In this document: piece after piece, positions 22,568-30,635 of the stretch
Layout: every line of letters begins with the position of its first letter
Position numbering within the stretch: position 1 is the stretch's first letter
Source of the DNA: an uncultured Clostridia bacterium
GTDB lineage: Bacteria > Bacillota > Clostridia > Christensenellales > UBA1242
NCBI GenBank assembly: GCA_948434855.1
Contig: CAOJFR010000010.1
Location: 1-36,015, forward strand
DNA: 36,015 bases
Direction of reading: 5' to 3'
Translations under genes and position numbers: made by a program
Notes under the pieces: model-generated
The model's input: the letters and a program-made list of their open reading frames with translations, nothing else
Database searches by the model: none
What the model was told of the DNA's origin: nothing

Positions 22568-24259
22568 ATGCTTAAAGAAAAAATTTGTGAGCTTTTTAAT
22601 GAAAACAAGTTTGATGAGCTTGAAAAGTTTGCATCTGAACAAGACATTAACGAGCTTGCAATGGCCCTCTCTTCTATAAAAAAAGATTTGCTGTGTGACA
22701 TTTTGCCAAAGCTTCCAGAAAAAGTGTCTGCTAAAGTGTTTGTACTTTTTTCTGAAGAACTGCAAAAATATCTAACAGAAAATATTAGTGACTTTGAATT
22801 TAAAGACATCTCAGAAGAAATTTTGGAAAGCGATGCAGAAGAGTCATTAAACCTAGAAGTTAGAAATGAAGTTTTGCGTATGGCTGAGGCCGACACAAGA
22901 CACGAAAAACTTTTGGAAATTATTGATAAGATTGACAATAAAAACTTCTCTGCCCTAAAACCTCTTCTTTCTGAAATGGAACCAATAGATATAGCAGATA
23001 TCATTAATGATATTGAAGAAGAAAAAGTTATTGTCCTGTTTAGAATTTTACCAAAAGACCTAGCAAGTGAAACTTTTGTTGAAATGGATTCTGACAAACA
23101 AGAAATTTTAATTAAAGCTTTCACAGATAAAGAGCTTTCTTCTATCATTGATGATATGTTTGTTGACGACACCTTAGATATTATTGAAGAAATGCCTTCA
23201 AACATTGTTGTTAGAATTTTAAGGCTGTCTGATAAGGAAACAAGAGAATCTATCAATAAGCTTTTAGGATTTCCAAAAGATAGTGCTGGAAGCATTATGA
23301 CAACTGAGTTTATTTCTCTCAGAGAAAAAATGACAGTTAACGAGGCTCTTGCAAAAATCAGAAAGCAAGCTCTAGACAAAGAAACAATCTACACCTGCTA
23401 TGTTACTGATGACTCAAAGCATTTGCTTGGAATTGTGACTGCAAAAGACCTAATTTTGCATGACCCCAAGGATAAGATTGTAGACTTTATGGAAGATAAT
23501 ATTATAAGCGCTCACACTCACGCAGACAAGGAAGAAGTTTCTCAGCTTCTATCAAAATATGACCTTCTTGCAATACCTATTGTTGATAACGAAAATCGCA
23601 TTAATGGAATTGTAACCATAGACGATGCTATTGATGTCATTCAAGAAGAGGCATCAGAAGACATCAGCAAAATGGCAGCTATTTCGCCAATGACAAAGCC
23701 ATATTTGCAAACAAATGTTTTCAGGCTTTTCAGCAGCCGAATTCCTTGGCTTTTGCTATTATTATTATCGGCAACTTTCACAGGACTAATTATAAACATT
23801 TACGAAGCAACCTTAAACAACCTTAGTCCTCTGCTCTTTGCATGCATCCCTATGCTTATGGGTGCTGGCGGAAACGCAGGAAGTCAGGCTTCAGTAACCA
23901 TAATTCAATCAATTGCACTAAATGAAGTTTCCTTCAGAGATTTATTTAAAGTGCTTTGGAAAGAGATTCGTGTTTCAATTGTTGTTGCCGTTGTTCTTGC
24001 TGTTGCCTGCTTTGCAAAACTATTATTAATAGATAATCTAATATTTGGATATGACTATTCAGTTAAAATTTCATTAGTTGTATCACTCGCACTGTTTGCC
24101 ACAATTTGTATTTCCAAAGTTATTGGTGCACTTTTGCCAATGCTTGCAAAAAAATGCAAACTAGACCCTGCTGTTGTTGCAAGTCCATTTATCACAACCC
24201 TAGTTGACATTATTTCACTAATAATTTACTGTGGGTTTTCAGTTTTAATGCTCTCATAA
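22568..24259 (+). CDS. mgtE: Magnesium transporter MgtE with an enlarged N-terminal domain
   Basis: MgtE is a magnesium-gated Mg2+ channel of the cell membrane. The 563 residues exceed the usual roughly 450. Residues about 10-95 and 125-235 both look like MgtE N-type superhelical repeats, so this domain appears duplicated. Two CBS domains follow (about 243-300 and 310-365), then five membrane helices, with GAGGNAGSQ (432-440) and LDPAVVASPF, where Asp533 is the expected pore Mg ligand. The gene is monocistronic with its own promoter and terminator. The transport role is secure; the meaning of the extra domain is not. Confidence 0.93.
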   Translation: MLKEKICELFNENKFDELEKFASEQDINELAMALSSIKKDLLCDILPKLPEKVSAKVFVLFSEELQKYLTENISDFEFKDISEEILESDAEESLNLEVRNEVLRMAEADTRHEKLLEIIDKIDNKNFSALKPLLSEMEPIDIADIINDIEEEKVIVLFRILPKDLASETFVEMDSDKQEILIKAFTDKELSSIIDDMFVDDTLDIIEEMPSNIVVRILRLSDKETRESINKLLGFPKDSAGSIMTTEFISLREKMTVNEALAKIRKQALDKETIYTCYVTDDSKHLLGIVTAKDLILHDPKDKIVDFMEDNIISAHTHADKEEVSQLLSKYDLLAIPIVDNENRINGIVTIDDAIDVIQEEASEDISKMAAISPMTKPYLQTNVFRLFSSRIPWLLLLLLSATFTGLIINIYEATLNNLSPLLFACIPMLMGAGGNAGSQASVTIIQSIALNEVSFRDLFKVLWKEIRVSIVVAVVLAVACFAKLLLIDNLIFGYDYSVKISLVVSLALFATICISKVIGALLPMLAKKCKLDPAVVASPFITTLVDIISLIIYCGFSVLMLS

Positions 24260-24284
24260 AAAGACTACTTTAGTAGTCTTTTTC
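24258..24284 (+). terminator. mgtE terminator
   Basis: AAAAGACTAC and GTAGTCTTTT form a perfect 10-bp stem with a TTTA loop, followed by TTTTTC-rich sequence. Confidence 0.9.
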
Positions 24285-24296
24285 TTTTTTCTGTGT

Positions 24297-24302
24297 TATA
24301 AT
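24297..24302 (+). promoter_or_regulatory. -10 box six bases before ATG (leaderless type)
   Basis: TATAAT (24297-24302), 6 bases, then ATG at 24309. No good -35 box can be seen at the usual distance (TAGTCT at 17 bases). Confidence 0.5.
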
Positions 24303-24308
24303 AATTTC

Positions 24309-25172
24309 ATGAAAAACAAAATAAAATCAATTTTAAAACAAGAGCTTAGCTGGGCTTATGTTGGGCTATTTGTATGTGCAATTTTTATGGCATGCGGAAT
24401 TGGACTTCTTATTAGCGGTATTCATGGCGGTGCTTTTGATGCTGTTTCTCCCGCAATTTTTTTATGTGCAATTACTTTTGCTCTTCTAGGCTTTGCGGCA
24501 TTTTTATTGACTATGTGCTTAAAAAGACTTATTCCTTATTATCAAAGTTTAAAGGCATTAAAGTACGGAACAGATGCCACAGCTACAATTTGCGGACATA
24601 CCGCTCATTCAATAAAACATAGTGGACTAAGCAACCTTGTTGCTTGGAACTATAACACTTTTTATTCCATTCATTTAAGATTTCACGATGAAAATGGAAA
24701 CGAAATAATTTTTAAAACTGGCTTAAATTATAATCAAGAACAATTTAAACAGCTCAGTGCTATACCCAAGATTAAAATAAAAAGATATAAAAACACTGCA
24801 GTTATTGTTGAAGAAATAACTGACCCATTAGACTACGATTTTAAAGAGCTTCCAAAAAAGCTTAGAATAAACTCAATTTTGGTTGTAATCTTGGCTTGGA
24901 TTTCGGTTTTGCTTATGGTTGCCGGAATAACCTGGCTTTGCATTCTCAGCTTTAAAGTCATTAAAGGACTAAATAAATATGGACTAGGCTTGCTAATTAG
25001 TGGAACAATCTTAATAATAATTTCCGGCATTCTCAAAAGTTTTATAATTTATTCAACTGAAAAGTTTGTAAAAAATGAGCTCCCCTATGCACGAAAGTAT
25101 GCTAAAAAACTTCAAAAAAAGAACCGCAGGAAAGAAAAAGAAAATCAAATGATAAATAAAATAGAGGAATAA
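24309..25172 (+). CDS. DUF3592-like membrane protein
   Basis: This 287-residue protein has two N-terminal hydrophobic helices (about 15-38, 45-68), a beta-rich part (about 85-165: KYGTDATATICG, HLRFHDENGNEIIFKT, PKIKIKRYKN), two more helices (about 190-215, 225-250) and a Lys/Arg/Glu-rich tail. The plan is the same as that of the protein encoded at 12704 and recalls DUF3592; the function is unknown. The ATG lies 6 bases after TATAAT, so the mRNA is probably leaderless. The HD-domain gene follows two bases after its stop. Confidence 0.7.
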   Translation: MKNKIKSILKQELSWAYVGLFVCAIFMACGIGLLISGIHGGAFDAVSPAIFLCAITFALLGFAAFLLTMCLKRLIPYYQSLKALKYGTDATATICGHTAHSIKHSGLSNLVAWNYNTFYSIHLRFHDENGNEIIFKTGLNYNQEQFKQLSAIPKIKIKRYKNTAVIVEEITDPLDYDFKELPKKLRINSILVVILAWISVLLMVAGITWLCILSFKVIKGLNKYGLGLLISGTILIIISGILKSFIIYSTEKFVKNELPYARKYAKKLQKKNRRKEKENQMINKIEE

Positions 25173-25174
25173 CT

Positions 25175-25603
25175 ATGATTTCCAAAGATAGACAAAAGCA
25201 TATATGGGCAGTTGCAAATTTTTTAAAAGAATTTGCCATTAAAGAAAAAATGAATGAACAAGAGATTGAAGAGCTTTTCACTCTTGGGCTTTTACATGAT
25301 ATTGGATACGAATTTTTACCACCAGAAGATTATGTAAACCATAATATTTTTGGCGGCAATCTTTTAAAAGCTCAAGGCTATAAATATTGGAAAGAAGTTT
25401 ATTATCATGGGGTTGCTAATTGTGAATATCATAGCAAATTTTTAGATTTATTAAATTGGGCAGATATGCGAGTAGATAGTTCTGGAAATATAGTTTCATT
25501 TAATCAAAGGCTTAAAGAAATATCTATAAGGTATAATGTTCCATTAAAAAATCTAAACTCATATCCCATTGTATGCGAATTAAAAGCAAAGGGATTTAAC
25601 TAG
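25175..25603 (+). CDS. HD-domain hydrolase
   Basis: This 142-residue protein has the HD metal-binding set: His9, His41-Asp42 in GLLHDIGYE, and Asp97 in NWADMRVD. HD proteins are metal-dependent phosphohydrolases or nucleotidases. It starts two bases after the previous gene's stop, with GAGGAA before the ATG, so the two are co-transcribed. The specific substrate cannot be told. Confidence 0.8.
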   Translation: MISKDRQKHIWAVANFLKEFAIKEKMNEQEIEELFTLGLLHDIGYEFLPPEDYVNHNIFGGNLLKAQGYKYWKEVYYHGVANCEYHSKFLDLLNWADMRVDSSGNIVSFNQRLKEISIRYNVPLKNLNSYPIVCELKAKGFN

Positions 25604-25627
25604 AAAAAGTTTAAAATTGCAAACAAA

Positions 25628-25658
25628 AAAAACTCACTTAACTAAGTGAGTTTTTATT
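25628..25658. terminator. Bidirectional terminator ending the ribosomal operon
   Basis: AAACTCACTTA (25630-25640) and TAAGTGAGTTT (25643-25653) pair around CT. T runs flank both sides, so it terminates rplQ on the minus strand and the HD gene on the plus strand. Confidence 0.9.
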
Positions 25659-25667
25659 TTAATTTAA

Positions 25668-26177
25668 TTAAACTAATTCAACAAGTGCCATCTGAGCGTT
25701 ATCGCCTCTTCTAATTGAAGTTTTGATAACTCTTGTGTATCCGCCCTTTTGTCCAACTTCTGCAGCTCTTGCAGCATATTTTGGTGCAATCTCATCAAAA
25801 ATCTTCTCAATGAGTGGCATCTCAATACCTTGCTTTCTTGCTTCAAAAGCATCGTTCTTTTCGCCCTTTGCTTTTTGAAGTTGTCTGTCATTCAAAAGTG
25901 CAATCATTTTTCTTCTTGCAGCAAGTTTTTTAACGCCGTCTTTTGAAACACTAACTTTCTTTTCTTTGCCATTATTATCTAAAGTAACCTTTTCAGATGC
26001 AACAACATCTTCATAAGTGTTAATAGCAAGAGTAATAATTTTTTCAGCATATTTTGCAGCAGCCTTAGCTCTATCGTAAGTTGTTTCAATATGGCCATAC
26101 CACAAAAGGTCAGTTGCAAGATTTGAAACCATTGCTAAGCGTTGGTCGGTTGGTTTTCCTAATTTCTTTGTGTCCAT
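25668..26177 (-). CDS. rplQ: Ribosomal protein L17 with an insertion
   Basis: L17 is a large-subunit protein at the polypeptide exit. The 169 residues exceed the usual 115-130: extra charged stretches lie at about 53-72 and 95-112. The core motifs are clear: NLATDLLWYGHIETTYDRAK, LAARRKMIALL and GGYTRVIKTSIRRGDNAQMALVELV at the end. It is the last gene of the alpha part of the operon, 11 bases after rpoA. The ecfA1-ecfA2-ecfT genes that often follow rplQ in Firmicutes are absent. Confidence 0.95.
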   Translation of the reverse strand: MDTKKLGKPTDQRLAMVSNLATDLLWYGHIETTYDRAKAAAKYAEKIITLAINTYEDVVASEKVTLDNNGKEKKVSVSKDGVKKLAARRKMIALLNDRQLQKAKGEKNDAFEARKQGIEMPLIEKIFDEIAPKYAARAAEVGQKGGYTRVIKTSIRRGDNAQMALVELV

Positions 26178-26188
26178 ATCTTTTCTCC

Positions 26189-27142
26189 TTAATCTTCGTT
26201 AGTCTTAAGTCCAAGACCAAGACTTTCAAGTTTGTGAATAACCTCATCAAGAGATTTTCTTCCAAGATTTTTAACTTTAAGCATGTCGTCTTCAGACTTT
26301 TTAATCAAGTCCTCAACAGTGTTGATTCCTGCTCTCTTTAAGCAGTTATATGATCTTACTGAAAGATCCATATCTTCAACGCTCATAACCAAAAGCTTGT
26401 GAACTTTGTCTTCTTCACGGCTAACAAGTATTGAAGAGTTTTCCATGTTTTCAACAAGTTCAATAAACAAGCAGTTATACTCATTCATAAGTTTTGCAGA
26501 CAAACTAACAACTTCTTTTGCAGAAACTGTTCCGTTTGTAGTAACTTCCAAAGTGAGTTTATCATAGTCTGTGTTTTGTCCAACACGAGTGTTTTCAACA
26601 ACATAGCTTGCACGCTTAACAGGTGTATACATACTGTCAATAGCAATATAGCCAATTGGAAGACTCATGCTCTTGTTTTTGTCTGCAGGAACATAGCCTC
26701 TGCCTTGACCAACCAAAATGTCCATGTCAAGCACACCATCAGCCTCTAAAGTGCAGATGTATAAGTTTTTGTTCATAATATGAACTTCATCATCATCAAC
26801 AATATCAGCAGCAGTAACTGTGCAAGGACCTTGAGCCTTAAGCTTTAGGGTCTTTTTAAAGTTTTTCTCGTCAGAGTCAATTTTTACTGCTAATCCTTTC
26901 ATGTTCAAAACGATTTCAGTAACATCTTCTTTTGCACCTTTAAGTGCCATAAATTCATGTTCAACACCAGCCATTCTAATATTAGTAACAGCTGAGCCAG
27001 GAAGGCTTGAGAGTAAAATTCTCCTAAGTGCATTACCAATGGTTACACCAAATCCCTTTTCAAGTGGTTCAACAACAAATTTTGCATAAGAACCGCCTTT
27101 TTCTTCAATGCACTCAATTCTTGGCTTTTCAATTTCTAACAT
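26189..27142 (-). CDS. rpoA: RNA polymerase alpha subunit
   Basis: The alpha subunit of 317 residues nucleates RNA polymerase assembly. The N-terminal domain has NALRRILLSSLPGSAV (about 37-52) and the C-terminal domain (about 245-310) has the DNA- and activator-binding helices including LSVRSYNCLKRAGINTVEDL. It lies between rpsD and rplQ, the standard alpha-operon order. Confidence 0.98.
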   Translation of the reverse strand: MLEIEKPRIECIEEKGGSYAKFVVEPLEKGFGVTIGNALRRILLSSLPGSAVTNIRMAGVEHEFMALKGAKEDVTEIVLNMKGLAVKIDSDEKNFKKTLKLKAQGPCTVTAADIVDDDEVHIMNKNLYICTLEADGVLDMDILVGQGRGYVPADKNKSMSLPIGYIAIDSMYTPVKRASYVVENTRVGQNTDYDKLTLEVTTNGTVSAKEVVSLSAKLMNEYNCLFIELVENMENSSILVSREEDKVHKLLVMSVEDMDLSVRSYNCLKRAGINTVEDLIKKSEDDMLKVKNLGRKSLDEVIHKLESLGLGLKTNED

Positions 27143-27161
27143 AACATTCCCCCATTAAGTT

Positions 27162-27782
27162 TTATTTAGAATAAAGTTCTATGATAAGGTGCTCAGCGAT
27201 TGTGAGATCAATATCATCTCTTGCAGGTAAGCTAATTACCTTTCCAGTAAGCTTGCTTGAATCAAACTCAAGCCACTTTGGAACAATAACTCTAGCCTCT
27301 TTAACACCAGCAAACAAAGCACTTGATGCACTCTTTTCTTTAACAGAAATCACATCACCAACCTTAACTTGATAAGATGGGATATTAACACATTTTCCAT
27401 TAACTAAAATGTGGGTATGGTTAACAATTTGTCTAGCTTGTGCACGGCTGCTGCCAAGTCCAAGACGATAACAAACATTGTCAAGTCTGGTTTCAAGCAA
27501 AGATAACATAACTTCACCAGTTTTACCCTTGCGTTTTGCAGCCATTTCATAATAGCCTCTGAATTGTTTTTCTAAAAGGCCATAAGCTCTTTTAACTTTT
27601 TGTTTTTCACGAAGCTGAATTGCATATTCACTTGGTTTCTTTCTGCTATTTGGATGTTGACCAGGTGTTGTAGGTCTTCTATCAATAGCACATTTCTTAG
27701 AAGTGCATCTTTCTCCTTTAAGGAAAAGTTTTGTGCCTTCTCTTCTGCATAATCTGCAGTCTGCATTAATATATTTTGCCAT
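27162..27782 (-). CDS. rpsD: Ribosomal protein S4, zinc form
   Basis: S4 starts 30S assembly and in E. coli represses its own operon by binding the mRNA leader. This 206-residue form keeps the zinc-type Cys set: C9, C12, C26, C31. The S4 RNA-binding domain (about 95-160) contains RLDNVCYRLGLGSSRAQARQ and HTHILVNGKCVNIPSY. Between rpsK and rpoA. As a known leader-binding protein it is the first candidate ligand for the structured RNA before rpsM. Confidence 0.98.
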   Translation of the reverse strand: MAKYINADCRLCRREGTKLFLKGERCTSKKCAIDRRPTTPGQHPNSRKKPSEYAIQLREKQKVKRAYGLLEKQFRGYYEMAAKRKGKTGEVMLSLLETRLDNVCYRLGLGSSRAQARQIVNHTHILVNGKCVNIPSYQVKVGDVISVKEKSASSALFAGVKEARVIVPKWLEFDSSKLTGKVISLPARDDIDLTIAEHLIIELYSK

Positions 27783-27797
27783 TTTATTCTCCTTGGA

Positions 27798-28205
27798 TTA
27801 TATTCTTCTTGGTTTTGGTGGACGACAACCGTTGTGTGGGATTGGAGACACGTCTCTAATCATGGTAACTTCAAGGTCTGCTGCTGCTAAACTTCTAACT
27901 GCAGCTTCTCTGCCGTTGCCAGGTCCCTTAACATAAACTTCAACTGATTTTAATCCATATTCTTTTGCAATTTTAGCAGCCTTTTCTGCAGCTTGACCTG
28001 CAGCAAATGGAGTGCTTTTTTTGCTTCCCTTGTAACCAAGTGCACCTGCTGAGCAAGCTGCTAAGGCGTTGCCCACGCTATCAGTAACGGTTACTATAGT
28101 GTTGTTAAAAGAAGATTGAATATAAACTCTACCCTTATCAACACTAGTGGTAATTTTACGCTTTTTGGTTGCAGTTTTCTTTGTCTTTTTCTCTGCCATT
28201 TTCAT
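27798..28205 (-). CDS. rpsK: Ribosomal protein S11
   Basis: This 135-residue platform protein of the small subunit has a Lys/Thr-rich start, then SFNNTIVTVTDSVGNALAACSAG, TPFAAGQAAEKAA and the conserved end PHNGCRPPKPRRI. AAAGGAG precedes the ATG at 28205 by 4 bases and an in-frame ATG at 28199 by 10 bases, so either start is possible. It lies 13 bases downstream of rpsM. Confidence 0.97.
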   Translation of the reverse strand: MKMAEKKTKKTATKKRKITTSVDKGRVYIQSSFNNTIVTVTDSVGNALAACSAGALGYKGSKKSTPFAAGQAAEKAAKIAKEYGLKSVEVYVKGPGNGREAAVRSLAAADLEVTMIRDVSPIPHNGCRPPKPRRI

Positions 28206-28218
28206 CTATCTCCTTTAA

Positions 28219-28608
28219 CTATTTCTTCTTGCCAGGCATTTGTTTTTTAGCTTTGCTAGCAATTTTCTTTGGACCCTTTCTTGTTCTAGCATTAGATTTT
28301 GTGTTTTGACCACGAACAGGAAGACCTGCTTTGTGTCTAAGTCCTCTATAACTCTTGATATCTTCAAGAGCTTTAATGTTCATATTAACAACTCTTCTAA
28401 GTTCACCTTCGGTTGTTAAATTTTTATCCATGTATTCACGGATTTTACCGATTTGTTCTTCGGTTAAGTCTTTTACTCTGATATCTGGATTAATTCCAGT
28501 TGCCTCTAAAACTTTGTTAGAGGTTACTTTGCCAATACCATAAATATAGGTAAGGCCGATTTCTACTCTTTTTTCATTTGGTAAATCTACACCACCAATA
28601 CGTGCCAT
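28219..28608 (-). CDS. rpsM: Ribosomal protein S13
   Basis: This 129-residue protein of the small-subunit head has the start MARIGGVDLPNEKR, YIYGIGKVTSNK, and the end RGLRHKAGLPVRGQ..TRKGPKK. I take ATG 28608, 5 bases after GGAGG; the frame can be extended to a GTG at 28620, which lies inside the ribosome site. It is the first gene of the alpha part, preceded by the structured RNA at 28652-28811. Confidence 0.97.
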   Translation of the reverse strand: MARIGGVDLPNEKRVEIGLTYIYGIGKVTSNKVLEATGINPDIRVKDLTEEQIGKIREYMDKNLTTEGELRRVVNMNIKALEDIKSYRGLRHKAGLPVRGQNTKSNARTRKGPKKIASKAKKQMPGKKK

Positions 28609-28651
28609 TTTATCCTCCACAGATATTTTTAGATTTTGATTTTAATTTTAC

Positions 28652-28811
28652 ATAAATTGGCTTTCGCCATAAAGTGTTTGAAAGTAAAGAAAATTTCTTT
28701 GCCGCACCTTCAAACTAATTTATAGTTTTGTATATGAAAGATGGGATTTGCCAAGCAATAGTGGATGTTCACGCTTGTAGATACCCAAACACCATCTTCC
28801 ATAAACAAAAC
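28652..28811 (-). ncRNA. Structured leader RNA before rpsM (candidate r-protein autoregulatory element)
   Basis: Read on the minus strand, arm 28811-28792 pairs with arm 28744-28725 over 20 positions with one mismatch and one G-T. Inside, CAAGC (28777-28773) and GCTTG (28756-28752) close a hairpin with an inner GTG/CAC pair. Below it, ATAAATT (28723-28717) and AATTTAT (28658-28652) close a three-way junction. That junction holds GTTTGAAGG / CTTTCAAAC (28715-28707 / 28684-28676), with an AAAGAAAATTTTCTTT palindrome inside, and a TGGC-GAAA-GCCA tetraloop hairpin (28669-28658). The last base of that hairpin and the junction stem share position 28658. No T run follows, so it is no simple terminator. 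Its position equals that of the S4-binding E. coli alpha leader; the ligand is inferred. Confidence 0.7.
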
Positions 28812-28822
28812 CAAAGAGAAAA

Positions 28823-28939
28823 CTAACCCTGAACTTGTTTGTGTTTAGGATTTTTACTACAAATGACTCTTACTTTACCGTTTCTCTTAATAACTTTACA
28901 ACCATCACACATTGGTTTTACACTTGGTCTAACTTTCAT
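28823..28939 (-). CDS. rpmJ: Ribosomal protein L36, zinc form
   Basis: I read this short gene directly: 38 residues, MKVRPSVKPMCDGCKVIKRN then GKVRVICSKNPKHKQVQG. The zinc ligands are Cys11, Cys14, Cys27 and His33, the C+ form. Between infA (17 bases) and the structured leader before rpsM, as in most Firmicutes. Confidence 0.97.
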   Translation of the reverse strand: MKVRPSVKPMCDGCKVIKRNGKVRVICSKNPKHKQVQG

Positions 28940-28956
28940 TGTCTTTTCTCCTGCTT

Positions 28957-29175
28957 TTATTTACTACGCCATATAATACGGCCACGAGTTAAGTCGTAAG
29001 GGCTAATTTCTAATTTTACTGTGTCGCCCTCATAAACACGAATAAAATTTTTCCAGAGCTTTCCTGACAAATATGCTGTGATAATATGTCCCCCAGCAAT
29101 TTTTACTTTAAAGGTTGCTCCCGGCATTGCTTCAACAACAACGCCTTCTGTTTCAATTACATCATCTTTACTCAA
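28957..29175 (-). CDS. infA: Translation initiation factor IF-1
   Basis: This 72-residue OB-fold factor binds the ribosomal A site during initiation. MSKDDVIETEGVVVEAMPGA, FKVKIAGGHIITAYLSGK and ending DLTRGRIIWR are standard. It overlaps the end of map by 8 bases. Confidence 0.97.
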   Translation of the reverse strand: MSKDDVIETEGVVVEAMPGATFKVKIAGGHIITAYLSGKLWKNFIRVYEGDTVKLEISPYDLTRGRIIWRSK

Positions 29176-29938
29176 GATTGTTTGCCTCCAAATCTGCAGT
29201 TTTTGTGAGTATTTCTACTCCGTCTTTTTTGATTAAAACTGTATTTTCATAGTGAGCACTTGGGCATCCATCGGCAGTTCTTGCATCCCAGCCACGAACA
29301 ATAATTTCATATGTTCCCATATTAATCATTGGCTCAATTGCAAGTGTCATGCCAGCCGTTAGCCTAATTCCAGTCCCAGCTCTTCCAAAAATAGGAATAT
29401 ATGGGTCCTCATGCATATTTTTTCCAACACCATGTCCACCCATATCATGAACTGGCTGAAAACCATGCTTTGTTGCATGATGTTCAATTGCAAATCCAAT
29501 ATCTCCAAGCCTGCTGCCATCCTTTAAGTCTTTAATAGCCTCAAAGAAACATTCTTCAGTAACACGCATAAGTTTTTTTTTGTCTTCACTAACAGTTCCA
29601 ACAGCAAAAGTTCTTGCAGCATCACCATTAAAGCCCTGATATTTTGCACCAACATCAATGCCAATAATTTGTCCCTCTTGCAAAATAGTGTCTTGCCTTG
29701 GGATTCCGTGAACAACAACATCATCAATAGAAGCGCAGATTGTATTTGGAAAGCCTTGATAATGCAAAAACGCAGGTTTTGCACCTTGGCTAATTATATA
29801 CTCTCTTGCAATTCTATCAAGTTCAAAAGTTGATATTCCAGGTTTTATGTGTTTAGAAATCTCATTGAGAGTGCCAGCAGTAATTTTGCAGGCAACTCTC
29901 ATCTTACTGATTTCTTCTTCGTTTTTTATACTGATCAT
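29168..29938 (-). CDS. map: Methionine aminopeptidase, type I
   Basis: Map removes the initiator methionine from new proteins. The 256-residue protein has the five metal ligands in their usual motifs: GIDVGAKYQGFNGDAART (two Asp), HDMGGHGVG (His), TLAIEPMINMG (Glu) and AHYENTVLI (Glu). It begins one base after the adk stop, giving close coupling. Confidence 0.97.
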   Translation of the reverse strand: MISIKNEEEISKMRVACKITAGTLNEISKHIKPGISTFELDRIAREYIISQGAKPAFLHYQGFPNTICASIDDVVVHGIPRQDTILQEGQIIGIDVGAKYQGFNGDAARTFAVGTVSEDKKKLMRVTEECFFEAIKDLKDGSRLGDIGFAIEHHATKHGFQPVHDMGGHGVGKNMHEDPYIPIFGRAGTGIRLTAGMTLAIEPMINMGTYEIIVRGWDARTADGCPSAHYENTVLIKKDGVEILTKTADLEANNLE

Positions 29939-29939
29939 A

Positions 29940-30605
29940 TTAATCGTTTAAGAATTCCTCAAGCCCTTTAATATCGCTATGTTCAAGAGCTGTAAGTAAA
30001 TTTTCATAACTTTGTTCTGGCTCACTGTCACCAATAACGGTTACAACCTTGCCTTCTTTTTTAAAGTAGTCAAGAATAGGAAGTGTTTCATTTTGATAAA
30101 CTTCATATCTCTTTTGATATGTTTCTTCATTATCATCACTTCTAATTCCCCATTCGCCACCACATTTTGGGCAAGTTTCATAGCCAAGATTCCAGCTTGT
30201 GTTATAAATATATCCACAATCTTTGCAAGTTCTTCTACCAACCACTCTAGATAAGAGTGCTTCATATGGAACTTCTAGGCTAACCACAACATCAATATCA
30301 GTAATGTTTTGGTCAACAAAAACTTTAAGCTGACTTGGAGTTCTTGGGAAACCATCTAAAATGAATCCTTCTTCAACATCCTCTGCAGAAAGTCTTTTTT
30401 TAATCATGGCACAAACAACTTCGTCTGGAACCATTTCGCCTTTATCCATATATTCTTTTGCCTTAATGCCTTCTTCATCGCCATTAGCGATGCTGTTTCT
30501 AAGGATATCTCCCATAGAAATTGTTGGAAGACCATAGTCTTCTGAAAGCATGTTTGCAAGAGTTCCTTTGCCTGCCATTGGTGCACCGAACATTAAAAAT
30601 TTCAT
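29940..30605 (-). CDS. adk: Adenylate kinase, zinc-LID form
   Basis: Adk interconverts ATP + AMP and 2 ADP. In 221 residues: P-loop GAPMAGKGT at 8-16 (Met in place of the usual second Gly), AMP site FILDGFPRTPSQ, and the LID with a Cys4 zinc site CKDCGYIYN... CPKCGGEW, typical of Gram-positive enzymes. It follows secY in the common secY-adk-map order. Confidence 0.96.
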   Translation of the reverse strand: MKFLMFGAPMAGKGTLANMLSEDYGLPTISMGDILRNSIANGDEEGIKAKEYMDKGEMVPDEVVCAMIKKRLSAEDVEEGFILDGFPRTPSQLKVFVDQNITDIDVVVSLEVPYEALLSRVVGRRTCKDCGYIYNTSWNLGYETCPKCGGEWGIRSDDNEETYQKRYEVYQNETLPILDYFKKEGKVVTVIGDSEPEQSYENLLTALEHSDIKGLEEFLND

Positions 30606-30635
30606 AATTTTCTCCTTATGTTAATTTATTAATCA

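Noticed and set aside
22555..23379. A 274-codon open frame on the minus strand opposite mgtE
   Set aside because: It is a Ser-rich antisense shadow of mgtE codons and has no ribosome site; mgtE has clear domains and a promoter on the + strand.
28620..28651. A separate promoter for the alpha part of the operon just before rpsM
   Set aside because: I could not find a -35/-10 pair with acceptable spacing in 28620-28822; transcription more likely continues from upstream through the structured RNA.
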